From Bugula neritina (taxonomy: Eukaryota; Bryozoa; Gymnolaemata; Cheilostomatida; Bugulidae), in assembly GCA_964035545.1 (NCBI GenBank), contig OZ037769.1, forward strand, positions 15,809,133-15,873,132: a stretch of 64,000 nucleotides of DNA. The letters are read 5' to 3'. Under the pieces are notes generated by a model. The model was not told the DNA's origin, did not search any database, and saw nothing but the letters and a program-made list of their open reading frames with translations. A program made the translations under genes and the position numbers. This document shows positions 26,701 to 41,700 of this stretch, one piece after another; position 1 is the stretch's first letter, and every line of letters begins with the position of its first letter.

Positions 26701-29700
26701 CTCTCTCTTTCACTATATTGAAGACTCCATTCAGAGCTGTTATTCAAGGGGGTGAGCAGCCTACACCCCTTATATCCCCTCAAGTTTTAACTACACCCCT
26801 TATATCCCCTCAAATTTCTACTACATGTATACTATACCGTATACATCATGTGTATAACATACTATACATACTACAGGTGTATAATATACTATACATACTA
26901 CAGGTGTATAATATACTGTACATACTACAGGTGTGTAATATACTATACATACTACAGGTGTATAATATACTGTACATACTACAGGCGTATAATATACTAT
27001 ACATACTGCAGGTGTATAATATACTGTACATACTACAGGTGTATAATATACTATATATACTACAGGTGTAGGTAGAAAGATAGACCTGACCATTCCACAG
27101 CTCATAGAACTGGATGGGTCGGACTCACTCGACCCGGACTGCAGTACTGACTGTAGAGATCAGTTGGAGTATATCTGGGCCTGCAACGTGCTCAAACAGT
27201 TTGACCGACCTTGCTTTAAGGGCCGCCTACAGTACGTCCCTTACTTTACTACTCAGCCCTGTGCTAGAAAATACTTTACTATAATTATTATTATATAAGA
27301 TATGTTATAATCGTTAGCCCTTGTTCCTTAAGATTGTCATAGTAGAGGATAACATTGTGTTAATTAAGTGCTTAGAGCTCAGTCTGTGTTTAGGGGAGAC
27401 ATAGAGTTTGCCAAGGGGAAGATAACTCAAGTCAACACCTCAGACGTTGTTGAAGGGGTTCTCGGGCTAAACTTTGTTCTCGTCGTCTTCAAAGGAAACG
27501 AGTCGGTCGTAGCCAATCAGGTTTGGGATCACGTCAGCTTTGGATTTGCGTCAGGATCACATACTCTTAAGTAAGTCACATGCTGTGAGACAAGGATAGA
27601 GTTTAGAGGTCATTGTTTTTGTTGTGCGCTTGGTAAATGTGTCACTACTGATGTGACACACGTGACAGGTGAGTAATGTATGTGACACACGTGACAGGTA
27701 AGTAGTGTATGTGACACACGTGACAGGTAAGTAGTGTATGTGACACACGTGACAGGTAAAAAGTGTATGTGACACATGACAGGTAAGTAGTGTATGTGAC
27801 ACACGTGACAGGTAAGTAGTGTATGTGACACATGTGACAGGTAAGTAGTGTATGTGACACACGTGACAGGTAAGTAGTGTATGTGACAGCCTTTGTATCA
27901 ACATTTCCTGTTTTATTTCTCTCAACTGTTGAACTCTCTACGTCTGCAGGTCCAACGCAATCTGTAAGACTTGCACAGACGGTCTGGATTATCTCTCCTC
28001 TCCAAGCAGACAGGTTGTGCTGGACGCTGCCTGCCCTCCTTCGGCAACTGACTGTGCTGCCGTGAAGTACAGCTGGCAGCTGTTCAACCTGCCGGAGTCC
28101 ACCGCTGTCCAGCTCATACCGAAACCACACTGTAGCGTCGTCGAGGCTCGCCGGGTGCAGACGTCTGCTGACTCAGCTATAACCTCTTCACCCACATGTA
28201 CGTCTGCTGCTTTATAAACCTTCTGTGAAAATAGACTGTGTTCTTCTGTGAACATAGACTGTGTTCTTCTGTGAACATAGACTGTGTTCTTCTGTGAACA
28301 TAGACTGTGTCCTTCTGTGAACATAGACTGTGTCCTTCTGTGAACATAGACTGCGTTCTTCTGTGAACATAGACTGTGTTCTTCTGTGAACATAGACTGT
28401 GTTCTTCTGTGAACATAGACTGTGTTCTTCTGTGAACATAGACTGTGTTCTTCTGTGAACATAGACTGTGTTCTTCTGTGAACATAGACTGTGTTCTTCT
28501 GTGAACATAGACTGTGTCCTTCTGTGAACATAGACTGTGTTCTTCCGTGAACATAGACTGTGTTCTTCTGTGAACATAGACTGTGTTCTTCTGTGAACAT
28601 AGACTGTGTTCTTCTGTGAATATAGACTGTGTTCTTCTGTGAACATAGACTGTGTCCTTCTGTGAACATAGACTGTGTTCTTCTGTGAACATAGACTGTG
28701 TTCTTCTGTGAACATAGACTGTGTTCTTCTGTGAACATAGACTGTGTTCTTCTGTGAACATAGACTGTGTTCTTCTGTGTCCTTCTGTTTTGGACTGGGT
28801 TTAGGGCCGCCAATTATTTGTTTAACTTTGAATATATTTGAAGTAGAGTTGAGCGTTTTGAAAATTATTGATTAGCCAGTTAGCGTAGTAGTGTGTAATG
28901 TTTGTTAGCGTGTCTTGTAGCCACTGTTGCCACGACAACACCACCTACTCTCTCACCGACCACTACTCTGACGACTCTGGCGGCGGGTGGCTTTGGGGGA
29001 GGATTTCTTCAACCTACTGAGGAGGAGACAGACGAGGAAGGTAACGTGTATAGTATAACTCTGGTAGTCTTGAGTGCAACTCTGGTAGTCTAGAGTACGA
29101 CTCTGGTAGTCTTGAGTACGACTCTGGTAGTCTTGAGTACGACTCTGGTAGTCTTGAGTACAACTCTGGTAGTCTTGAGTACGACTCTGGTAGTCTTGAG
29201 TGCAACTCTGGTAGTCTTGAGTACGACTGAATAATATTCTGGTCTAACTCTGCTGCGCTTAGAGATCTTCTGTCTATATGAATATCTTCTGTGTCCTGTT
29301 TCCTGCTACATGCATTTCATGTCGAGTTTTCCATGAGTTCTTACCAAATCTCTCTTGCTGATTGTTTCAGGAGCTGTGAGACCGAGTCACGACTTCTATC
29401 TGCCAGAGGAGGGAGGTTCAGGCACAGATTTCATCCCGATTGAGCTGGGAGAAGGCGGCCTTTCTACCACCCGGTCGTCAATATATGATGGCGTTGACTT
29501 TACGGACCCCTTTCTCTTTGGAGGTAACTCCACCCCTTGTTCTAGTGTTTCTACACTCCTTGGTATACTGTCTCCGCTCCTTTTTATACTGTCTACACTC
29601 TTTTTTATAGTAGTCTCCACTCCTTGTTATAGTAGCTCAGCATGTAATATATGTATTGGTAAATTGTCAACAAACACCTCACTCGAGTGATTTTAATTTT

Positions 29701-32700
29701 GCATCATGTTTCTGGTGACTTGGTACTTTCTACTCAAATTTGTAAAATATCAGAAATTATGAGAGTTGTCTGCTTTTACTTACATATTGTAATGGTGAAA
29801 CAACTCCTAGTAGTGTATGGGATATTGTATCATCTCTAGTCTAGATCTCATTGCATCTAAATATACATTAATACTTTCTATCACTTTTACTGTCAATAGC
29901 GTAATTCCAAACTTTCACGTATATTTGCTGGTATTACTTTATATCTACACTATTATTAATGTGCCCTAGAATTTTATTTACTTGTGTAACTCTTAAAATT
30001 TAACTGCCGTGGTGTAGATATTATGGTACAGATATCACGGTGTAGATGTCATGGTGTAAATGTCATGGTGTAGATATCCTGGTGTAGATATCGTGGTGTA
30101 GATGTCGTGGTGTAGATATCATGGTGTAGATGTCATGGTGTAGATGTCGTGGTGTAGATATCAAGGTAACAATGTATGTTGCAGCTCACACATCTCGGAC
30201 TCCACTGACCACCACTGAACCGTCTGCCACCACTCAGCCCAGTCTCATGGTGCTACCCGGATGTGGTTGTGCTATTGATGGCGACACGGTGATATCCACC
30301 TACAACGCAACCGTCTATGAAGTCTACAGGTACTCAGTCTATTTTATCTTGACGTACAGGGCAAATATGGTTTTTGCCTCCGAGAGAGGCTTTTCATTTG
30401 ATCGGAAAAAAGTTGAGTTTTCAGTGGTTATGTTAGATCTACTTTTATATGATGGCTGACTCAATTTTGTTTGTTAGAAGTATTGACAAGAAAACTCATC
30501 TTTTGCAGTATCGCAGTAAATTATTGGGCAAATTTTATTAGCCCGGCACAAATATGTTTGCTAACTTTCTTTTTCTCCTAGTGTTTTCAGCGCTTCTTTC
30601 CCACTTTTTCTTGAAAGACTTGCTTAGTGTGTTAGAACATTTAGTAGGGAGAAAACTTCAGTGAATATTTAATGGAGTTGTTACTCCAATCTTGCCAAAA
30701 ACACAAACGGTTTAAATAGTAAACTTTTTCATTATTCGTCTGGAAAGATTACAGGAATGCTAAGCCATGAATTATACTCGAAAAACATTTAAAAATTATG
30801 CTCTATGATGCCACATCAATGTGACTTGAATCATTTTAGAAGTTTGAAGATATTAACTAAAATTTAGGCCCTTAACTAATTCTCATTATATTTGAAAAAG
30901 TTTATTCTGAAGGTATTGCCACCACTAGCAGTGAACAAGGCATTTAGCTGAAGCTCTACGCAATGAACATAGTATACTGTGACTGTTGTAGAGTGTCCGT
31001 AGACCTCTACGGTAAAACCACACATGGCTCTCAGTCTAAGATTCTTGTCATCAATCCACATAAGCTGAAGCCTCTTGGCTCTTATATTGTGGAGGTAATT
31101 ATATGTTGGATATGTATAAGTGTGACTGTGCTCTCCGTGTTTACTCCAAAGTCAAGTATTGACTGAGTTTACACTTTATCTGTGTTCAAATCAAGTAAAT
31201 GCTTTACGGTTTAGGCGAACAGTAAGTTTGACTGATTATGAAAGGTGGCAGACAGCGTTTAATATAGGTGCTAAAATCACTAGCTGTTAAAATCACTAGC
31301 TGCTAAAATCGCTAGCTGTTAAGGTCATTAGCGCTAATATTTTATTGACTATATTTCAATCTCATTTATTAATTAGATGATGATATTAAAGTTGCTAATG
31401 AATGTCTAGTGTACATGTAGAGCTGAACTCCTTCATTACTGAAGTGTTAGTGGCGGTCGGGAATCGATATTCTCTACTTTGATATGATGAGATGCAACTT
31501 CTACAGTTAGTGCTTAACTGTTGAATGAAGAACTTTAACTTAACTGTTGAATGAAGAACTAACTAAGTATTCACCATATATGTGTTTACTATGTTGTGTT
31601 CATATTCCTGTACTGTATGTTATCTCTTGTGTTCATTTAACAGTTGCAAACAGTGTCCGGTACTGATGTGTCACTAGACTACTACCTCCTAAAGACGGGG
31701 GACACGCCCTCCGACCCCACCTGCCACTTTAGTTACAGTAAACGTGATGCTAATGGTAAGGTGCAAGTCTTCTACGACTTTGCAGAGAATGGTGTGGAGC
31801 TGGACAGGGTCTATGGTTACGAGTGTTATGTTCCCAATAAGCCAACGGAGAGATCTTCATCTCACCATGTTAGTATTCCTAATATATTCCAGTGGGCAGA
31901 TAACTACTTAGATAACTGTGTGGTAGTTTAGTATACAGAAGTGATTCTTCTTTTTACATGCTCCACTCTCCTTGTAGATAGGATGTAATTATACTTGGTG
32001 TGTATTTATTGAGGAATAATGTGTATCCGATTATTGTATTTCTAAGAAATCCTTTCTTCCGATAATTAATTTACTGTAATTACTTCGCTATAACTCATGT
32101 TGAATAAATAAGTTTAGGAGATGTATTGATTGGATCTTAAGCTCAGCCGTCCCGTCACACGCAATGCTCAGTTATATAGAAGAAAGTTCAAGGTCGTTAG
32201 TCGTATTGATTTCCCTCTGCATGTGACTGAGTTTCACATATGCTAAGTCTGTGTGTATGATTTCCCAGGAGTACACGTACTCGTTTGAGATGTACATTGA
32301 GAGAGTGCCCGGGGAGCTCGAGCTTGTCATGTTCTATAGAAAGCACATAGATGGTGTAACAGGTCCGCAGAGACTACCAGCAGGATACCCTGAACACAAC
32401 TACGCAGGTGTTTATTCTCTTTCTTCCCTATAGAAGGATATGTGTGGGAGTTATGCTCCTTCTCTAAGCAGCATTTCTGTGAATCAGCTTATTCCGAGTT
32501 TTGATTTTCTGATTTACAATTAGCTGCAAATTTCTTTAAAAGTTTTAAAAGAAGAAATATTCGATGTCATATTTTGCACTCTATGCTCAAGTCTGTATTA
32601 TTTTGGCATGAAATAAAAAGGATTGTCTCCACCTGTGTTTTGTAAACTAAAGATTTTTGGTGGAAGGAAATTTAATATTAGTATTGGAATCTTGATGTGT

Positions 32701-35700
32701 ATATAATATTGATCATGTAATAATATTTTACAATAAAATAAGGCAGTATAATAGAATACTTTAACTATAATAATATAATATAATAGTATAATATAATAAT
32801 ATAATATAATAATATAATATAATAATATAATATAATAATATAATGTAATAATATAATATAATAATATAATGGAATAATATAATGTAATAATATATTATTA
32901 TGTGTATGACGTTGTAGTGAATCTCCACCTGGTCACAGTAGACATGTTTGGTAACAGAAGAGCTACGTGTCAGCAGCCACACATCGTGCTGCCGCAGAAC
33001 TATACGCTCAACAAGACAGCCACTGATGTCATGTGAGTAGACGTCCTCCCTACTCTTCTAACCCCCCCCCTTCCCCCCTTCCCGACACTGTAGCCCCCTT
33101 CCCGACACTGTAGCCCCTTCCCGACACTGTAGCCCCCTTCCCGACACTGTAGCCCCCTTCCCGACACTGTAGCCCCCTTCCCGACACTGTAGCCCCCTTC
33201 CCGACACTGTAGCCCCTTCCCGACACTGTAGCCCCCTTCCTCCTTGTTGGCAATTGGTTAAAGATCGATTTGTACTATATACTTTATCACTTGTTTGTAA
33301 ATTGAATTACACTTCTGTCTGTCTGTCTGTCTGTCTGTCAGCATAATATTAAGGAAGACATACAGGAAGAAAGTTCGGCAGCACTTGCTTTGATTCAGCT
33401 TACATTTGCAGTTCCATTATTGAATATAATAATGATATATTATGAGCAGCATAACGCCTGTAATATGATTACTAGCTTGGTGCTAGAAGTGCTTCAATTT
33501 TAATGAGAAATCAATATAAACATTACAAGATTGCTGTTGGCCTCTTGCCGTATCGAGTTGATGAAAATGGCGACTCAGCACTTGTCTGTCTTCCCCTTCG
33601 TTAGTAGCAGGTGAACCTCTAATTGGTGGTCCTTCGCTGTTGATGGTAGATACAATTTCTAGAAGATTCCTAATTTGACAGTTACATCATTTGTATGAAG
33701 GATTATACTCATTTCCATATTTCCTTTCTGGAAAGCTGTTTTAATCTCAATTGCATGATGGATGTCAGGATATTTAATTCCTGGATTTGAGTAGGTAGAA
33801 GACATGCAGGTAATGGGTTGCTTACGTCATACACTGGCACAGGTTGTTTCTGTGAGATACAGTAGAGATATAATCAGTAGCTAAGCCCTTGCTTTGGGAT
33901 CAACCATTGAAATCTAGTAATGGAGGAATTCTAATAACTCAAGTTACTTAATTACCCATCAATATTGGTTGAAAATTCCATGGGGAATTATTTTTAATTT
34001 TTTCATTTATTGTTAATGATAACTAATTTGCAGTTTGCATTTGAATTTGAAGACTGATTTTTATTTTTTAGCAAAGTATTTAATTTAAATCAGTTTCAAG
34101 GATATCTGTTCAAATAGAAAAGCCCCCCCATGTGATGCTCTTTTAGCTCTATTTAACTCGGCTTTTATTACAACCTTCATATGCTATACTTGTACAGTGT
34201 GTAGCGAGGACACAACTACTAGCAACTCCCCATGTGTATATTAACAACATTGCTGATACCAGGAAAGTTGTCTAAGAAAACAGCTTTTTGCTAGAAGGTT
34301 CTTTTCTGGTATGTGAAATATTATTGCAGATCTTCATTAACAGTTTGGACCTGGAGGATTTCCAAATGCTTAGCATTGTTAGAATGTTACCACTTCCATA
34401 ATTTTCTTCTGGTGAGACGTTTGTACAGTGACTTTACCGCCATTGTTGACTTTTCATATTCCTCTTCCACCTTGTCAAGTACCTGTAGAGCAGTAGAGTT
34501 GTGTGTGTCGGGGGGGGGGGGGTGGAGGGAGAAAGGGGGAGGGGGTTAATGGTGGTGTGCTCTATTGACAATCTATTCCAAACTGAAACTGAAACTTACT
34601 TACTCTGCTTCTGGAGATGTGCTAGATTTAGCCTAAGATTTTATACACAAATATAAAATAGTAGGGCAGTGTGCTAATTTCTCCACCACAATTCTAGACT
34701 TTAAATAAGTATTTCAATCTTGCTGTCTTTTTATTAGAAGATTTGGTTGACCAGCACAACATTGCATCACACGAGTTATATAAAAGTTTGTACTCTGCTC
34801 ACTAAATTATTATCTTGGCGACTGTTTGCTCTGTTTTTGTAACGTTGAAGAGTAACACACTCGCTTTGATCTGTAGTGGTAGGCACGCAGCTATGTTGAT
34901 ATTGGACTCACTACACACACCTCACATCCTGTTAGTCTGCTTGTTTTACACACGCAGACTACATAATTAGCAGCTATTTATATAATTCTCACCTCATCCC
35001 TGCTGGCTGTGTGAACATTTCGTAATCATAACTTTTCTGTTGCGCACTTATATTGATAATTAGATTTTGCCGGCAGCATTCTGGTGAGATCGGCAGCGTG
35101 TTGGTGAGAGTGTGACATCTATTTGAACCTACCTTAAGACTGAATATACGCTGCAGGCTGTGATATTCTCTCTCACATCTTCACACTGTCACTCTCAGTG
35201 GCTCCATTTATCTATAAAGCTAGTAACCATGTCTAATTTATGCTCCTGATTGCCTCTAAAACTCAATAATTACCATATAATTTCCTATTCTGTCACTTGC
35301 TTTCTGATAATTCAGCCCTGAAGGTATTTCTAGTGGTAATTGCTTTGATTATTGAACACAGTTACAGTAGTCTGTACTGTATACTACTACATATAATATG
35401 TATTCTGTACAGTATACAGTACACTCTACATTATATACAGTAGTATGTACAGTACACTCTATTGGGTAGTATATATACTGAATTCACTGTCATAAGTGAC
35501 TACAGAGTTTTTGTTGAAATTATAATACACTGCTGTAACAGGTTGACAATAACAAGTGCAAATTTTATGTAAACTAAGAGCATTATGTAGGAGATAGGAA
35601 ATGTTTGACTCCATTATTAGTATATCAGAGCAGCTGTGTCCATTGTGACCTAGTTGAGAGTTTCCTACCTTCTCATTACAAGTGCTATTAGATTACTCAC

Positions 35701-38700
35701 TTCTCTATTGTGGTCTATTTTCCTTGATAAGACTGGTTTTTGCTGCTAGTTGTGAGATGAGTCAGAAATTAGACCAGAAATGGACATCTGATAATTTTAC
35801 CTATCTCCCTGGCAATTATGACTCATCAGGCAGCAGTAGATGTTATATTGAGGCAGCAGTAGATATTATATTAAGGCAGCAGTAGATATTATATTAAGGC
35901 AGCAGTAGATATTATATTAAGGCAGCAGTAGATATTATACTGAGGTAGCAGTAGGTATTATATTAAGGTAGCTCTTATAACCCACACACAAGTTTCCAAC
36001 ATGGGACTAACTCTAGTTGTACAGTTTTTTAATATTATAAAATTCAAAAGTTGTCTTACCCACAGTATGTTATAGAGCAAATTAAGCCTGAGGTACTAAC
36101 ACCCTTCTCATGAGTACACTGCTAGCCTGTGTTCTATAACTGATTTCTAGTGGGCTGTCACTTGTATTTCATGTTCCTGTTGGTTTTAGTATCTAGAAAA
36201 AGGGGCTAAGTTCTGTGTCTACAGTTTAAAGAAGTTTTAGCTCTGGTTTTTTGGTCAGCTTGTCAATTGGTTTGTAAAATAATTTCCTCCATCACGGATC
36301 GAACCACAGGCCTCAGACAGCGTGCTAACCATTTCACTATAAGAGCTACAGGAGTAGAGCAACACTACATGGCTTAACACAACTTCCAGCTTTTTGCATT
36401 GTAGATTTTTAGCTTCAGCTGTGTAGATGTCATCTTCTCCCATTAGATTCATCTGATGCTATCGCTGCTGCACTGACATTAAGTAAAGTTTATCTCTCTG
36501 ATCACCCAACTCCCAGTGGTGTTCAGCCCAGCAGCCTATCTGTCATCTTTCCACTCTATAGGTTATTGCTAGTCCTCCACAAGCCGTGGTATTTAAATGT
36601 TTCCACGGAAAGCTATTTTAGAGGCAGCTGACCTAAACAGAACTCCTTTCTAAATATCAACTAGATGTCAGCAATAAGTGTCAGCCATAGGTGTCATGTC
36701 TGCTCAGTCAGTGTCTGGTAGAGGTTACAGATCTGAAATGTCAACATGAAGGATTGAAACGTGTCTTGAAATGCTAAAAAATCCTTCCCTACTTTGCACT
36801 GTGATGGTATATAAACTTTGTGTGTAGCCTTTTGTCTGTTTAGACTTTACATGTTATAAATTTCTAAACTGATTTTTAAAAAAAAATCTATTAGACAGTT
36901 TTAGAGTTGTCTTTTCATAGCTTGAAATTTTGTTTATATATTATTGTGCAAAATGTAAATCTGGTAACTTGAGTTCTGGTTAAAAATATGGTTGGTTTAT
37001 TTGACGGCTGTGATTACGGCAGCACCTGGCAGCATCCAGGTTCCTGTCTCACTTGTAGCCTCGGATAGTTAATCTAGACGTCACTGTGTCACTGTGTCAC
37101 TGTGAAGCTAACAACTTTTCATTCCACAATTTACTTACAGAGAGCAGACTGCCTGATGTATGAATATTCTAGTTTTTTTCAGTTAACATTTAACACCTGC
37201 TGAATTTTGACACAGTACTCCAATCAGCACAGTGCTAAACTGTGGCCAATAATTGTGTTTTGTTAATCAACACCTTAAATAAGAGAGTTGTCTGCTCTAC
37301 TATGGAAACCTTCAGTATCTTATAGCTTAAGTCAGCATTCAGTGACAACTGCTGCCTGAAAAACAGTAGCTCAACTCTGCTGTGAGATAGGACCCTGCTG
37401 TAATCAGCCCAGCTTAGCCCTGTGTTATGGCATGCTGTTTATCAGCTTTGTTAGAAACACACCTATTGTTCTGGCCTACCGAGTTTATCTGCTTTATTAT
37501 CAATGAGTTGTTAGGAACCGCAAATCTAATTATAACGACTCAGTTTTTGACTTCATCATCAATCTGATGAATGAAATATTTCTTGGACAAGCTCTCTTTG
37601 TCTGCCACGTTTTGTTACGGTTCTTTTAATACGCCATCTGCTTTTTACAATCTAAGCTTCCATCAATCAATGTCTAATTGAGTATTGCAAGAGGTTACAG
37701 TTCAATAGTTATCTTTTCTAGCGTGGGAAAAGGTAATAAAATTTCATTCGAATTACCTAGTAAGCCCCGCCCCTTCTTCCCGCCGCGTACCTATCGCTGC
37801 ACTCTCGTGTGCAATCAATGTACGCGGCCAGCATATATTACAGCTGCATTAGCAAACCATTGAGGTTTCGGTCAGTTGGTGATTTGCTCTTGCAGTTGAA
37901 TGTTGGTTAAAGGATTATTCATTGCTCCCTGATTGTGCTGGTAGTACAAATTATATGCATTGTGGCTGTATTCTTGTAGCTGTAGACTTGTACTATAGTT
38001 CTGGCTATCTTGAGTATCATTTTCAGTAGCACTATCTCATACTCATACTGTGTATCAGTCAGTATCACTATCAGTATGACTATCAGTATCACATTCACTA
38101 TGCCTTACTTCTAGTGCCTAGCATTATTACTATTAGTATAAGTATTACTATTTGTATTATTATAACTAGAGCTCATCAATTTGTCTACTATAAGTATAAT
38201 CATAGACTGATAGAGTGATTGTATCAATATCATACTCACTGATGCTAATATTCTAACGGTAACAGTCTAACTCATAGTTACTAGTACTAGTAGTAATACT
38301 ATGATTAGATGACATTGAATGTTGCAATACTAATACTAATAAATATAAGATGTCATATAAAAATTTATAGTATGGAAAATATTGCTAATATAATAATAAT
38401 TATAAATACTAAGAAACAATACTCAATAGTATTCGCTTACAGTTACTGAACCTGCTAGTGCTTGAACATCACTAGCTACAGTTACTGCCAATAGTTGTAG
38501 AAAAATTTCAGAGTAACGGCTAATTTAATTCACGAATCAATTTTTATAAGTTGTCAGTGTTGCATTTTTATTTATGTCATTCATCATGTTGGTGTGAAAT
38601 GCTTGCCATCAAATCCCTAGTCTGGGTTTTCTTGGACTGACACTAAGTTCTGCTGTTACAGGCACTCTCTGGTCAACTGGAGTCATGAGTTGGACTGGTA

Positions 38701-41700
38701 CGACGAGACCAGAAGTTGGGGTGGCGTGTTCACCATCCGCACCAACATTCTGGCCGTCTCTGAGGTGCTCAACCGAGTGGTACAGACTGAGGACTCTCTG
38801 GCGCATGTCCAACAGAGGACCACCACCCGTAGCCAGTTACTCTCTCAGCTTATCTCCACCCCTCACAGATACATGGTGAGGGCAAATCTCTCTCTAATAT
38901 TTCAGTTGTATTCGTTGACTCAATACTTTGTTTTGTGTGGCAATCAAAACTGACTGTTTATTTTGACAAGTGTTTTTGATAAGAACTTCTTGGTGGTTGA
39001 AGTGGTGTCAGTGATCAGGGATAGGTTACCTTTCTAGGAGTGCTTCATTCACTATCTATATGTATTATCTGGTGAAACAATTAACAACTAAGTTTCCTGA
39101 TGGGTTTTTGAACTGGAAAATCAATGAGTTGTGAAGCTTTCTGAAAATGAGAAGCTTATAGGATGCAATAAAAATTCCATGGAGGTTTTAGCTAGATGTT
39201 TTTACTCACTGAATAAATATTTACCCTTTAAATAGAAGGAATTCGGCCTACTAAATGCGGATTCAAAATGCATATCAGGTGATTTGACACTTCTATTGGG
39301 GTAGTTAGAGTTTGTAGCTAGCCCAGGAAATTGCACTAAATTAAACTTATAGTACAGAACCAGCACAAATGTACCACCATGCCCGGTTTAGGCCATTAAT
39401 CACCCTGGTGCGCTGTGTAAAACTCTATCTACTGATACAGCAACTAACCTAGTATTGGTCATTAATGGAGAAGTAATTGAATGACTACATCTAATTATGT
39501 TGAACAGCACAAAGAACTGTATGGGAGTGTTTCATAGTCTCCTGTGTAGATAAGCAATGTATATACATGTAGAGTAAGAAAGTATGTAGAGCATAATAGT
39601 ATATAGAGTATGAAAGTATAATAGTATAGAGTATGAAAGTATAGACTATAGAGTATATAGTATAGACTGTAGAGTATATAGTATAGACTGTAGAGTATAG
39701 ACTTTAGAGTATAGACTGTAGAGTATATAGTATAGACTTTAGAGTATAGACTGTAGAGTATATAGTATAGACTGTAGAGTATATAGTATAGACTGTAGAG
39801 TATAGACTATATAGAAGTTTAGAGTATGAACTGGCAGGTCACTTGCTTTGGCATGTGCTCGGCTAATGAGCCGAATATCAGCCTCAGTACAGGATGTAGC
39901 GTCTACTATAGCCGATTACGTAATCTCAGTGTAGCAGCTATATCCAACCCTGTGTGTAATAGAGATACAACCCTGTGTGTAATGGAGATAGCTGGTGCAG
40001 TCAGGTGGAAATGATTTTATCTTCAGCCGTGAGCCTCGATTTTACAGAATATAACTTACCTTTCTCTACTAGACTTACTACTCTCTAGCTACTACACTGT
40101 ATACAGTATACACTACAGCTACTACACTGTATACAGTATACACTACAGCTACTACACTATATACCGTATACACTACAGCTACTACACTGTATACAGTATA
40201 CACTACAGCTACTACACTGTATACAGTATACACTACAGCTACTACACTGTATACAGTACACACTACAGCTACTACACTGTATACAGTACACACTACAGCT
40301 ACTGCACTGTATACAGTACACACTACAGCTAATACACTGTATACAGTACACACTACAGCTAATACACTGTATACAGTACCACTGACTAGAACAGTAACTA
40401 TTAAAAGTCAGTTTGTCTTACGAGTCATTCTATTTCTCTTATATACAATTAAACCACCTGCTGACACCTTGTTTCTTCATCCTTCATCTTTCACAGCATG
40501 ATGTGTGATTGTCCTGTCCTCTCTCTTCTGTCACACCTGCTATCTCCTGTCACACTTGTTATCTCCTGTCACACCTTCTATCTTCTGTCACACCTGCTAT
40601 CTCCTGTCACAGTGATATCAGCTACACCTGTGAACAAGTGCCCTACACTTATGAAATGTCCAGTTCTTGGTGGACAATATAAACCTCTGTATGATCAACT
40701 GTCTCTAGAAAATACTTTATCAACACTTGAGGGTATTCTACATGTTCCACAGCTCTACAGTTCTACATGTTCTACAGTTCTACATGTTCTACAGTTCTAC
40801 ATGTTCTACAGTTCTGTATGTTCCACAGTTCTATAGGTTCTGTATGTTATCTTTACAGGCTGAAGTAGAACAGAAGCTGGTAGTTCTGAAGTATATTGTG
40901 AAGGTGAAGTCTGAGGTGAGACTAACTATAGACTGACTATTGTATATTACTAGTATTACTCTAGGTCATCTCACATTGTCATTAAACCTCTTTTAGTTAT
41001 GCTAATTAGTTGAGTACATTCATTTAGTATCCCAGTATCTCACAATAGAGCTACAGCTCGTAGGTAGCCCTAGTACCACAGCTCTTAGCCCTAGAGCCAA
41101 CAGTGCCCTGGGTCAGCTCAGCTAGTAGAAAGACGAGGTTTAAGTCACAATCTCTGCAAAGGGGAGATAATTCTCAATGTATAACATGTTTTAGTTGGAT
41201 GACAACAGTACGATGAAAGCCATGGACCTGCTAGCAGACCTGGTAAGGGCGTTTGTAGACTACGCCCCAACCGACAGGCCTCGCAACGTGACGGCTACGA
41301 CTAACCTCGTCCTCACCATCAGCAGTCAGCTGATGCGGTGCGTCTCTTCTGCCACCTCAGAGGTGTTGCGCAACACTTACAGTGACAGCAGGAAACTGGA
41401 CTACGCCATCAACAGCATGATCATGGTAGGTGCTCAGTCTACAGCTGGTCTGTTTGAGACAAAGAGAGACAATTTCCAAAGGTTTAAAAGAACATACTAA
41501 TACTTCTAGAATGTTTGCTTTACATATGAGTAATTTCTCCACTGTTCTGGCTACGAATGTGAAGTATAAACCATCTCTAGGAAAGCACTTTGTGTCTAAC
41601 ATCTAAACACATTACCTGTTGTATCTAGGCATCACTGAACACGGACTACGTACCCACTGCCAAGCACATTGTCAGCGATGTCAACGGGATGACTATTGTC

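Larger units (their letters stand above)
33033..38661 (+). other. Intron 42, 5.6 kb, no gene recognised
   Basis: The largest intron not made of one repeat. It holds a 20-bp C-rich minisatellite (33060-33245), (CTGT)n near 33312-33340, a G-rich run (34510-34546), a 23-bp repeat (35838-35975) and a tRNA-like element on the minus strand (36280-36360). I searched both strands for exon-like sequence with splice sites and found none I could support. Confidence 0.7.

Noticed and set aside
25876-27071. Long plus-strand open frames of 281, 225 and 356 codons
   Set aside because: All three frames read the same 25-bp tandem repeat with no stop in the unit; only 26664-26751 within the span is a real exon.
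27989-28813. Minus-strand frames of 274, 194 and 167 codons
   Set aside because: They are translations of the 23-bp intron 35 array, open in all frames, with no splice or domain support.
29396-29620. Minus-strand 74-codon frame
   Set aside because: Reverse reading of exon 37; the plus-strand exon has good sites and phases.
36270-36365. Functional tRNA gene
   Set aside because: A and B boxes are present but no acceptor, anticodon and T stems pair properly; kept only as a SINE-like element.
40500-40840. Extra coding exon from the 112-codon frame after 40498
   Set aside because: It is mostly a degenerate repeat, and exons 43 and 44 already join in phase 0 with sensible sequence on both sides.
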